Source of the DNA: Pohlia nutans
Taxonomy: Eukaryota > Streptophyta > Bryopsida > Bryales > Mniaceae
DNA: 64,000 nt
Reading direction: 5' to 3'
Assembly (NCBI GenBank): GCA_022496805.1
Contig: CM040103.1
Span: 2,932,001-2,996,000, forward strand
This document shows, piece after piece, positions 34,201 through 44,035 of the stretch. How positions within the stretch are numbered: position 1 is the first letter of the stretch; each line of letters opens with the position of its first letter. A program made the translations under genes and the position numbers. The notes under the pieces were generated by a model, which was not told the DNA's origin, ran no database searches, and saw nothing but the letters and a program-made list of their open reading frames with translations.

Positions 34201-35359
34201 GCACTTGTCCTTTACCTCTCCTACAATCCAATTCAGTTTTTGTGTTATTGAATTACAGTATGGGACTAATTACCATGAACTGAAACAAAACATTTGTTTT
34301 TCTTCCCTTATAAAATCAGGTCTACAACAACATCCTCGAATATACCAATAATAAGGAAGGGGCAATACTACATCCAATGAAAGACACTGACATTGTGAGA
34401 CCAGACATGCAACTAGACAAGGTATGTTCTTTGATTTACACTATTATACATTTATGAGTAAACTGATTCAAAGTAAGTGTGTGGATGGATTCTAAGTTTC
34501 TCCTACTTGAATTATGCAGGGACGTATGATAAGGCACCTGATATGGGAGATTGCATCACGTAATCTAGAGGTGAACATGCCCTTTATATACTCCACCCTA
34601 TTGATGATATGTGACCAAGTTCCAAAGTCGGAGGACTTATCTCACGGGGTTGACCTTCACTTGAGGGGGCATCTTGAAAAGGATTTTTGATTGTGCTTCC
34701 CATCCAAATGGAGCATTCTTCAACAGCTGCGACAATCATACAGCCATGCAAGTAAGTTAGTTTCTCAACTAGCAAATGATGAAATCAATGACGAATTGGG
34801 TTGGACCTTCATAAATTTCAAGATGACAACAGACAATTGGGCTACAGAGGTGGAGAAAAAACTAGGGAGCATCATTTGGTGCTATCTGTTTAAGGACAGG
34901 GATTAGGTTGGGAAGGCATTGAGAGAAGGCTTCTACCTAGCAATCGAAACAACACCCATTGGAGAGACAAGAAAAGAAGAATTCAAAAGTGAGATTGCTC
35001 TGCTTACCCCTGATTGCTTGAAGATTGTTTTCTCCGGCTCTTGCAACATTGATCCTGGAAAATTCATGAGCGCAGTTTCTTTTGACAACACAATTGATGA
35101 AGAACAGCAAGAGTGGTTCACTAAGGCTGTCTACGAGATGTCAAATGCAGAGAGGATGAGACTCACCGTTTTCATCACCGGGCTCAAGTTCTTTGGCGGA
35201 TCCCACATCTCAGTTCTCTTGCTGGATCGGGCAGATGAGCCCTGCCTCTAAGCAAGCATCTGTTTCAGCCAGCTTTTCCTACCACCATACAAATCGTATG
35301 AAACCATGGTTAGAATGGTCAAATACTCCACTATGGACACTAGCTATGGTAGAGCTTAA
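31241..35359 (+). pseudogene. HECT-type E3 ubiquitin ligase gene with tandem mini-exons, three in-frame stops
   Basis: Exons that join in phase: 31,241-32,058; 32,258-32,329; 32,525-32,596; 32,792-32,863; 33,035-33,100; 33,222-34,194; 34,320-34,421; 34,520-35,359, about 1005 codons. The N-terminus has (R)GAPG repeats and a low-complexity Ser/Pro stretch. The last three exons fit a HECT domain: LDADGLRNSW and MIRHLIWEI (N-lobe), then VFITGLKFF, ISVLLLD and ASICFSQLFLPPYKSYE. The last matches the (T/I)CF-x-x-L-x-LP-Y signature with the thioester Cys at codon 35,261. The final exon is interrupted by TGA (34,688), TAG (34,904) and TAA (35,249), all in one frame; the last lies four codons before the catalytic Cys. 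HECT ligases transfer ubiquitin via that Cys. Proximity to the integrase suggests a transposon-encoded ligase. Confidence 0.6.
32258..33100 (+). repeat. Tandem exon-intron repeat, 267-bp period
   Basis: Units begin at 32,258, 32,525, 32,792 and 33,035. The first three carry a 72-bp exon between CACGCAG and GTAAGTC, phase 2 at both ends, encoding a Pro/Ala/Gln-rich 24-residue module. The fourth is a 66-bp variant with the same borders. Units 1-3 are nearly identical, introns included; the third intron has a 24-bp deletion. Confidence 0.9.
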
Positions 35360-35609
35360 AAAATTTCTACTGCTGTTCATTGATCTAGCTCTAATCTGGT
35401 GATTAGGACCAATTCAGATTGAACAGAAAATATCGAACACAAAGCAGAGCATGAAGTCAAGGACACAGAAGGTTGCACCAGATTCTCAAATCATCAGCTG
35501 CAAAAAAATCAGGGCGAAGAAGATCAACCAGACCTTAACATTACTACATTTCCAAGTAGATAGTGAGAACCGTGCTAGAAAACACTACAAACAGTGACAC
35601 GAAAATTAC

Positions 35610-35735
35610 CTGAGAGTGTTGTGCGGCAACCCCAGCGGTAGCTCCATTAGGGCCCCTGAAAACGATGGGAACATTGATTGTGCCACCAGACATGTAGTTT
35701 GTCTTTGCAGCTGAATTGATTAGATGGTCAATGGC
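35610..35735 (-). pseudogene. Captured exon of mitochondrial pyruvate dehydrogenase E1-beta
   Basis: A 42-codon stretch between a CCACAG acceptor and a CAG then gtaattt donor encodes [29 protein letters not shown] and AGVAAQHSQ, an unmistakable internal segment of the PDH complex E1 beta subunit. The exon is open and both splice sites look good. No neighbouring PDHB exons are present within the window, so it is a transplanted genomic fragment that still has intron flanks, not a retrocopy. Confidence 0.85.
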
Positions 35736-35986
35736 CTGTGGACAAAAATTCAGGATAAAACATTGTTAATAACGAACACTGAGATTCTTACAGGTCGTGT
35801 ATCAACAACTGAAATCTACTAACACATGTATGGAATAAAGATGAGAAGCATCTATTGATCATCCATGTGCATAACAAATCATTCTCATAGCCTGTAAACA
35901 TGGAAATGAACACATGTGGATGCAATTCCCATTACCCAGACTTCATGAGAACATCCCAGTGATTGCGACATAGCAGATGGATGTAC

Positions 35987-37260
35987 CTCTTTTTCACGAG
36001 ACTTCTCCTGCCATGTGTATATGGGAAAGGAGATGAACTAAGAGTAGTTTTTAACAAGATTCTCAATTCTGATGGCATCAGCATACTCGAACTTCTCATC
36101 TTCCTGCAAGTCCCATACACTCCATCAGTGCCATAGATTTGCAAATATCTATCTTAAATTTCGTTTTACATACAAGATGGTCTATTTCCCCCTGCCACCC
36201 TCCCCAGAAAAAAATTCTACTCCAAAATTTGGAGATCTTCAAACGAACACCTTCAACTGAAATGTAATGACAGTTCCGCGGGGAACTAATTTCTCAGAAT
36301 CCGTCCCCTCCCGGATGTATTAGATAACCGGTCAAGCCGCGTAGCGGCGAGTCGGTTATCGTACATAACCGGTTGTTCATTTTTCAATCACAACCCTTGA
36401 TCATCATGATCCAAGGACGTAGGATGCAAGTTGAAAAGAGAGAAGGTTATGAGTTGCAACTTGTGATGGCGATGGTGACGGGTTGCCGATGGGATGGAGC
36501 CACGTTAGCGTTGAATAGTCAACAACCGGTTATACTGTATGAACTGTTATCAGCCTCGCCTTCCCAGACGTATTGCTTATCAGATTTAGCGCTCTTGGAT
36601 GATACAGAAACCTTGTTAGCCACCAAAAATGCAGAGTAGAAACCCACACCAAACTGTCCAATCAGATTGTTGTCAGAAGAACTGTTATCTTTGCTTTCCT
36701 GCACAGACGTAGTGATATTTTAGATCCAAAATTTGGATGGAACAATAATCCGGAAATAAATAAATAAACAGATTAATTGATACGAACCAACGACCCCACT
36801 TACTCGGCTCAATTCACTGCGGTTAAAATGTAAGTTAAAGAGCTCTGACTCACCTTCATTGCTTTCAAAAACTTAGCAGTTCCACTCTGAGCAATTGTAC
36901 CCAAACTTTCAACCAGCTCTTCCCGGGTCATGCCAACTCCAGTATCACTGTAAAAACGACAGAAAATTCAACAAGATACGTCATCAATATGGCAGAAATT
37001 GCACAGATTCCAGTATATTTCCGCAAATACCAAACTCCACTCTAACTACGTTATTAGTTCCTTCCGCCTTCAATTACCAATCAGTGTGAACAAAACATTC
37101 AGCGAGTATGCAAAGCGCAAGTGCATGCACTCACATGAGAGTAATAGTGCCGGCTTCCTTGTCGGCCTTGATGCGGATCTCCAAACTGGGATTAGACTCC
37201 ATAAGTGTAGGGTCTGTCACGCTAAGGAACCGCAACTTGTCCAAAGCATCACTTGCATTA
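35987..37260 (-). pseudogene. HSP90C (plastid HSP90) N-terminal ATPase gene fragment with introns
   Basis: Exons on the minus strand: 37,135-37,260 (NASDALDKLRFLSVTDPTLM), 36,854-36,947 ([27 protein letters not shown]), 36,251-36,698 ([32 protein letters not shown]) and 35,987-36,103 (RIENLVKNYS then FISFPIYTWQEKS). The [13 protein letters not shown] wording and EKFEYA context fit the chloroplast isoform better than cytosolic or ER forms. TAG (36,038-36,040) replaces the Gln expected after NYS, and a 214-bp MITE interrupts the third exon. The start exon and everything after the N-domain are missing. It lies directly upstream of, and on the same strand as, the PDH E1-beta exon, as in transposon gene capture. 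Confidence 0.85.
36324..36537. mobile_element. 214-bp MITE inserted in the HSP90C exon
   Basis: The ends TAGATAACCGGT and ACCGGTTATACT are imperfect inverted repeats, and GTAT flanks both sides. Removing the element and one GTAT restores the expected Ser-Ser-Tyr-Ile-Arg reading. A second internal pair (ACATAACCGGTTGTT and AACAACCGGTTATAC) and a GATAACCG..CGGTTATC palindrome occur inside. The superfamily is unclear. Confidence 0.75.
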
Positions 37261-37571
37261 CTGCATTAAAACCCAGACCATCGACAATTTTCAAATTTGG
37301 GCAACACAGTAAGAAGAAGAAAAAAAAAAGCTAAGGAAGGAGAAGAACTAACCTGTGAGGTGAGCGGAGCCGGGCCGAGTAGAGCAGAGCAGAGCAGAGC
37401 AGATCGATGGTTGCCGGAGCAAAACGGCGGGCGGGCGAGCGAGAGGAGCACAAATGAGAATGAGGAGGGGTGCCAAGCCGCAAGCTTGCTGGTGCCAAAC
37501 CCTGAGCTTGCCAAACGGTCACGATGAAGACAGACGATCACGATGCAGACGGAAGGTCTGAAGATGGGCGG

Positions 37572-37832
37572 TCACGATGGCTCATCGGGCAGACCAAGAA
37601 ATTTTTGGTATAAAAAATACCCGTATATGTATGAATACGTGTAGGAATCTTGATACGCATCGATATCCGCCAATCTACTGGGTCGAGCTCCGGGTACAGG
37701 GCATCTTCCCCGGGGTACAAGGAATCTTCCCCGTGGTACAGGGAATCTTTACCGGGGCACCGGGCATCTTCCCCGGGGTACCCTGGTTTACAGAACATGG
37801 CCCTTTTGGCATTCCATATCGGGCTCCCAGGC
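37572..37832 (-). repeat. Right arm of the 12.3-kb-spaced inverted repeat
   Basis: Reverse complement of 24,815-25,240 without the two hairpin MITEs. It carries four to five tandem units of about 21 bp around GGGAATCTTCCCC. Confidence 0.8.
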
Positions 37833-37897
37833 GGGGCCGGGCTCCCATGCGGAGCCGGCTGCCCCGTCAGCAGGGGCGGGGTTGGTAACAGGCCGCC

Positions 37898-38030
37898 CCA
37901 TCCACTTGTTGGGGAAGTGGATGGGGTCCAGGGGCGCGCGCTCCAGGCCATACCATCCACTTTCTCAACAAGTGGATGGGGTGTTGGAAGAGCGTCCCAT
38001 CCACTTCCTCAATAAGTGGATGGGTTAGTA
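37898..38030. repeat. Three consecutive CCATCCACTT hairpins
   Basis: CCATCCACTT and AAGTGGATGG alternate so that three separate short hairpins of about 28 nt follow one another, with loops TGTTGGGG, TCTCAAC and CCTCAAT-like. See findings. Confidence 0.7.
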
Positions 38031-38282
38031 AACTTAACACTTAAACAACAACTCCTTTCTCGATACCACACCCAAAATCTCATTTGAAATCCCATTTTAA
38101 GCATGATTCTATGTTTAATTTATTTTAGCTTTATTCTAAAGAAGTATAGATCTCTCTAAGGTGCTCGGTTTGGAATTTCAAAAACCCCATTTGGTGCAAT
38201 GGTGTAGAAGTTATAAGCAAGATTCTTCCGAACTAAAACCAAGCCCGTGGGGCTGGCATTGTTGTTAAAGGTTAACAATGCA

Positions 38283-38560
38283 AGGTAGAGGGCTCTAAAA
38301 CCGCCACGGTTCTAAACCCGCACTCTACCAAGGACGAACATTTTGAAGTTTAAATGTACCCGTGGTGGAGAGCACCACTTTAGAACCCACGTCATTTCAA
38401 CTTCAAATATTCATTACTATTTTTAGGAACATCCACATTTTTCGATTCAAAATATGTTGGTCTTTGCTTGGATTTCTCTTCCAGTGAAAAATCATGTTTA
38501 TTTCTCCATGTGTCCTCATAATGCCACAACCGTTAAAGGGGTGGGTTTAGAGCCTCCTAC
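38283..38560. mobile_element. Probable MITE (GGTAGAGGGCTCTAAA ends)
   Basis: GGTAGAGGGCTCTAAAACC near the left and GGTTTAGAGCCTCCTAC near the right form imperfect inverted repeats about 275 bp apart. The target duplication is not clear. Confidence 0.5.
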
Positions 38561-38781
38561 TTTAGTACACCCATCCATAATGTAGAAATATAGATGGGGC
38601 TTCAAGTGTTTGTGGGTTTAGGGTTTCGCAACTCTTTGGTAGAAATGTTTTTTTAGTGAGAGTGGTAAGGTGGAGTTGTAAGTCAATAGAAGTGGTTTAG
38701 GGTTTGCATTGTAGTAGAGAGCAATTGATGGTTCAAGTTTTGGCCCTTCATGGAAGTTTAGGGTCTTTGTAGGATTGTACT

Positions 38782-39165
38782 AGGATTGATAATTTAAACA
38801 ACAAGAGCCATAAGTGGTGGCACAAACTCATGAATTTTGTTCTCGATTCCTCTGTGTTGAATGCCTATACGTTGTATCGAGCGGATGCAACGGATTTGGG
38901 CCTTTAAGTCTTTTCTCGCCAACTTTGGCATTACAGTTTGGCGATGAAGCTTGTGGCGCCCTTCGTCAGGCCTAATATCCCCCGGGGTCCAGCGCGGAAC
39001 CTTGTATGACGCGGCTTCCATCACAGCAAACGACACGAAGCCGTTCGTTGCCAATGTATTGTTTGTCATTTGCGAACTCGACAATTCTGTGGCGCTTGTG
39101 GAGGACGCTTCATGTGTACAAACCCGTGCTTTGTTAGAGTGCATACACAACCTGCATTTGCTGCC
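38782..39165 (+). pseudogene. piggyBac-type transposase C-terminal remnant
   Basis: One frame reads NKSHKWWHKLMNFVLDSS then VLNAYTLYR, the KWW..lf..LLD..vvNAyiLY signature of piggyBac (DDE_Tnp_1_7) transposases. It then has TAA (38,905) and TGA (39,007) in the same frame, then a C-terminal cysteine-rich domain: RCQCIVC, CGACGG, CTNPCF and VHT, in the spacing of the piggyBac zinc-binding tail. The catalytic aspartates upstream are not recognisable. It may derive from a relative of the elements that spread the TTAA-flanked MITEs seen elsewhere in this window. Confidence 0.65.
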
Positions 39166-39169
39166 ATGG

Positions 39170-40190
39170 TTCTACGTTGGTTTGCTATGATCACAGTCTG
39201 GGTTCTTGTTAGGGATGGGTGTGGCAGGGAGTAGCCTCGATGGCGAGTGGGGCGGACAGATGACTAGTTTCCTTGCGTGGTTGTGATCGTGATCGCACCC
39301 GATTGATCCCATCTTGTGGTTTTTGAATATGCACTCGTGTTTTGCTTTGTAGCTCTAGCGTAGGGAGATCTTGATCGCCATCGTGGCATTTTACAAATTG
39401 AACTCTAGTGGCCGTCACACTTTGTGAATGGATTCACTCCTGCCACATGTTGTATTGTGAACAACGTGCCAAACAATTTCTGGAATTTTTTTGTAATACA
39501 CTTGTGATTTTGCGGCAAATTGTTGTCTTCATGTAGCCGTAGCAAGGTAGCACTGTCAGCAGCTTTGGAGCTAGAATATAGATTCCTTGCCAGCGAACAG
39601 AGGGTTTGCTGCGAGCGCGGGAGCGGACCATGAATCCTTGCCAGCGGAGTGCGCTTGGGCAAAGATTCACTACACGCTGGCCTCCCTGCCATCGCGTGGC
39701 CGTTGAATTGAGCCACACGGCGCCAATCAACAACAACCCTGTGTTACTCAAGGCCGCATTGGCAGTCCTTGCATCTGACCGTGTGCTGTACACAATGCTC
39801 ACCCGCAGGACATCCGGGTCACCCTCTGCAGTGGGATACGGTCGCTCGAAGTGCGAGATTTTGCATTGTTTGATCCCAATTTGACTACGTAGGATTTTTC
39901 TTCGGACAACTTGCCATTTCACGCAATTTCACAAAATTTACAGGGTTGTGAAAATTATGAGAGAATTATAAGTGTGCGCGCAAGAGGAGACGCTGCCGCA
40001 AATTTGAGTGAAACTCAATTGCAATCGAGCAGCACCGGTTGATCGCGGCTCAAAATTTTCAACTGAGATTTCTCTCTGGGGCGCGTCGATTTCTACGGTT
40101 GGATTCCCGATCCCCTCGTTCAATTATCGACGGATTTTTTGCACAGTTACCGTATCCGACTCATACGGTAGTGTATCTACGATGCCCGTG
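39170..40190. other. No recognisable gene
   Basis: A minus-strand frame at 39,434-39,922 repeats Arg-Trp-Gln-Gly three times but matches nothing I know. A 64-bp sequence (AAACAGGCTATCACCATG) is duplicated in tandem at about 40,206-40,310. Confidence 0.35.
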
Positions 40191-40494
40191 GGACCTTCAG
40201 GGGATAAAACAGGCTATCACCATGTCAATCAAAAGGCTTTTCTCCATGCACATGGCACTCCCTGTATAAAACAGGCTATCACCATGTCAATCAAAAGGCT
40301 TTTCCGTTACTTAAACCTGAACGACCTACAATTCCATTGTAACCACAGATATTCACATATATTTTTATGTAGAAACAGGTGATTACTTTTGTACTTCACT
40401 GCACCAACGTATTTGAGTATACAACATGTTTGAACCCATGGTCATATTTTAGTACATACGAGAAACATACGGTAATCACACATACGGACTAAGA

Positions 40495-40797
40495 TCATTC
40501 CCACCCATGCGCGCTAGGACTAACTCGCTGAAATTATTCATCTACATTTGAAGGGCCCTTGCATTCACACTCCCCCATCCTTGCACGTCCTTCACGTATC
40601 AAAAGTGCGCAACAAATAGTCAATGGACCAATCACAAGTAGAACGTGAGGGTATAGTCAACTAAAAAGTGATTTGAAGGCCCAATTTCTAGCATGCTAGG
40701 ATTGAGAGTCAGGAGGTATTTTTGAAGGGCCCTTGGCACTTTTCATCTACTTCTTAAGTGTGAGAGACTTTAGGAGGGCATGGGTGGCCATGCTCTA
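40495..40797. mobile_element. About 300-bp MITE in the third copy
   Basis: CATTCCCACCCATGC at the left and GCATGGGTGGCCATG at the right form imperfect inverted repeats. Copies A and B lack the segment (GGACTAAAGGCTTACATTT is continuous there). Confidence 0.6.
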
Positions 40798-40929
40798 AAT
40801 GCTTACATTTACTATAGAGATCATGCACAATCATAGTACTCCCTGCAGAAAACAAGCTATTGTAACACCCTTCCAATCAAAGGGCTCTCAGAGAGTGGAA
40901 CTGAAGGTGTTACAATGCAGAGAATGTTA

Positions 40930-41691
40930 CTCGCTCTGTCCAGAAATAACTGACCCATCTTTTGGCGTGTTTTAACCCTTAAAGGGCTGATGAAGATATT
41001 AGATACATTGGTGTATGTTTGACATTTGTTGTAAATAGAAAGTTCCAAACTGAGACTGTAATAGCTCATTCAAATCATGTCGACATGAATTTTAACTTCA
41101 CTTTTGATCTTAAACCCATAGGAGGTGTCAAACCATACCAAATACAATGGAATATTGGTGTATAATACTTGTCAAGAAGGGCTATGTGGACCTTTAAGGG
41201 CTACTTTAACGCACAAAACAAAAAAGCCGTCACAGTACTAAAAAAATTGGTCTGTCTTTAATAGTGGTAGGTAGTTTTTGTGTCACGCTCATCTCGTTTG
41301 AAGTGGACAGGGCTCACTCTTGAAGTAAAAAACATAGGACGAATATTGCAAAAAAAAGAAAATGGCCAAGCCTCAGGAATTTAAGATCTTACTGATTTTT
41401 AACAATTTTCGTGCAACATCCGATACTTCATGGGTTCATACATTTTTTGCACGAATTTTGCATGGATTTTGCGCTAGTTCTGCACTGAATCCGCACGACT
41501 TCTACATCCACTCTTTTCGTTATCTATCACAGTGCAGAATCCGTGCGGAATTAGCGTGAAATCCGTGTACAATCTGTGCGAAAAATGTGCGAACCCATGA
41601 AATATCGGATGTTGCACGGAAATCGTTTAAAATCCGTGGAGTCCTAAATTCCTGATGAAGAACAAATACACTTATTTCCGGACAGAGGAAG
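40930..41691. mobile_element. Stowaway-like MITE in the third copy
   Basis: The ends CTCGCTCTGTCCAG and CGGACAGAGGAAG, with TA flanks, are orthologous to those in copies A and B. It contains the nested foldback MITE. Confidence 0.7.
41371..41657. mobile_element. Foldback MITE, second copy
   Basis: It runs from CCTCAGGAATTTAAG to CCTAAATTCCTGATG, flanked by AAG on both sides; copies A and B give the empty site (GGCCAAGAAC). Same family as 14,075-14,331. Confidence 0.75.
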
Positions 41692-42354
41692 TAGAATGGA
41701 GCTCACGTACCTTGTCGAACCTCGTTTTATTCAAAAATGGGCAGTCAGGGTTTGTAGGGCAGCAAGAGGTAGGACTAGCCGCGATAAATGGGAGAAGTAG
41801 CGTTCATGATGGCCTTTTTATTTATTTGGAGAGAGTGGTGCTCTCGTGCGCGCTTAAGTGTTTGCTACGGAACTTGGAATGGCGGCGGACCGGATGGGAA
41901 ACCGGATGGGAAACTTGTTAAAGGTAATAGAGGAATGCACAGAGCACATACACAAACACAAGGAATGCGTAGAAAGTGATATCTTTACTCAAGAGCTCCC
42001 CCGCTTAAGTAGTGTACAGTTGATGTGCCCTTTGGCAACCTATATGGGATAACTCAACACTACAGGCCTCAAAGGTAAGCCCATGCCGCAACTCCTCTCC
42101 CACACATCAATTATTCCCACCCAAACCCCTTTGGCTTCTAGCAACACTACCCTTTATCTACTACTTCAACAAAACCGGATTTGAATTGGGCCGCCTTAAA
42201 TTGGGCGGCTCACTATTCATTTCTCCCCAGTTCTTCTAGCCCTCCGCGCGCACCCTCGTTTTCATTTCCAGAGAGTGTTAGGGTTTTCAGTGCGCGTCCG
42301 GAGGGAGATAGCAGTGAGCGACCGACATTTGGGGATTTTGAGCGCCTGGGAGTT

Positions 42355-43775
42355 AAACACACAATTCGCTATTTACGCACTTGGCCATATAATCATGCAC
42401 TTGGTTCTTGGACGCATAATTTTTTTGGTCTAACTTTTTTTTTTTAAAAATCGACGATTATTGTCTTTCTTCAATCCCTTACATTGTAAACAAATAATTA
42501 TTTTAATTAATTTTTATTCTTATCTTTATCTTTTATTTTATTTTTTCTTTCATCTTTTCTTTTTCAACTTGATTTCTTTCTTGTCTTCTTTCTTGTCTCC
42601 CTCTTGTCTCCCTCTTGTCTTCTTTCTTGTCTCCCTCTTGTCTCCCTCTTGTCTTTCTTCTTGTCTTCCTTTTTGTCTTCCTTGTCTTTTTTTGGCCGCT
42701 GAACCTGCAACAATGGGAGCAAACCAAAAAAAAAAAAAAAAGTTTTTTTATTTTTTTTTTAATTTTCGGGTTGGCTATGAGGTGCTGCTGAACCCTAAAT
42801 GGCAGCCGCCAAAAAAAGAAAAAAGAAAAACAACTTTTTTTTCTTCTTTTGGTTGGCCGTGGGGTGCTGTTAAACCCTAAATGGCGGCCGCCAAAAAAAA
42901 AAAAAAAAAAAAAAGAGTTTTTTTTTTACTTTTTTTACTTTTTTCCAAAATTTACTATTTTTAGCCTCTGGGTGCGCGGCCGCGCACCCAAAGACCCTTC
43001 AATCTCCTTCTACATCTCCCTATCAATCTTCACCTCTCTTTCCATCTTCATCTCCCTCTCTACATTCATCTCCTCTCCATCTCTCTCCCCTCTCCTCATA
43101 TATATAGGGAAAAGGGGTCTCTCTCTCATCATTCTCCCACTCCCTCTCCCATCCCTCTCCTCTCCTCTATATATGTGAGGAGAGAAGAAGATGATGAGAG
43201 AGATGGGAGGGTCTTTGGGTGTGCGGCCGCGCACCCAGAGGCTAAAAATAGAAAATTTTGGAAAAAGTCAAAAAGTCAAAAAAAAAATTGTTTTTGTTTT
43301 GATTTTTTTTTTTTGGGCGGCCGCCATTTAGGGTTTAGCAGCACCCCACGGCCAACCAAAAGAAGAATTTTTTTTTTTTTTTTTTTTTTTTTTTGGGTTT
43401 GCTCCCATTGTTTCAGGTTCAGCGGCTACAACTGAAGAAAAAGTAGAAGAAAAAAAAGACAAGGAAGACAAAAAGGAAGACAAGAAGAAAGACAAAAGAA
43501 AGATAAGAGGGAGACAAGAAAGATGACAAGAAAGAAATCAAGTTGAAAAAGAAAAGATGAAAGAAAAGATAAAAGAAAAGATAAAGATAAGAATAAAAAT
43601 TATTTATTTACAATTTAAGTGATTGTAAAAAGACAACATTGATGTTTTTTAGAGAACTTTTTCACCGGTTTTTTGTAAAGTCAAATATGTTTATGAAATG
43701 AGCGCACTTGACCAAGTGTATAAATAGCGAATTGCGTGTTGTTAGGGAAATTGAGCGCCCGGGGAGATACAGTAG
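42355..43775. repeat. 1.4-kb foldback (long inverted repeat, about 600-700-bp arms)
   Basis: The arms pair from CAATTCGCTATTTA(C/T)(G/A)CACTTGG (outer) through the polypyrimidine/polypurine tracts, the GTTCAGCGGC segment and the GGCGGCCGCCATTTAGG blocks, to GGGTGCGCGGCCGCGCACCC. The loop lies near 43,080-43,190. A 53-bp inner stretch differs at only two or three positions. Four GCGGCCGC sites lie symmetrically. The left arm has an extra internal duplication of the NCTGAACCCTAAATGGC block. Confidence 0.85.
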
Positions 43776-44035
43776 TGCGAGGTTGGAGTTGGGGAAGAGC
43801 GAGCACCCGAACAGTGAGCGCCGCAATTTCATGCGGAGTTTGCGGAAGGGAGTGAGTGCGCACCCGGGAAGAGAGGCGCGAGGGCACCAGGAGGTCAGGC
43901 GCACATCACGAAAGCAGAAGGGAAAGCGTCCGAAGAGAGAAGCGCGTGATTTGAAGGAGAGAGAGAAGGCGCACCCGGAGAGGGAAGCCGCGCCATTCCC
44001 GGAGGAGTGAAGAAGTGCATCCGGAGTCCGCAGCT

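Larger units (their letters stand above)
40190..41712 (-). pseudogene. Third kinase-jacalin copy: intron 1 remnant
   Basis: Collinear with the intron sequence at 19,640-20,700 of copy B and 8800-9685 of copy A, up to the splice donor (GAGCTCACGTACC). Copy-specific insertions are the MITE at about 40,495-40,797 and the foldback MITE at 41,371-41,657. It breaks off exactly at TACCT (41,708-41,712), where the 7.66-kb insertion starts. The exon side resumes at 49,377. Confidence 0.8.

Noticed and set aside
39434..39922. Minus-strand frame with three Arg-Trp-Gln-Gly repeats
   Set aside because: No family recognised, no splice or start support; left unannotated.
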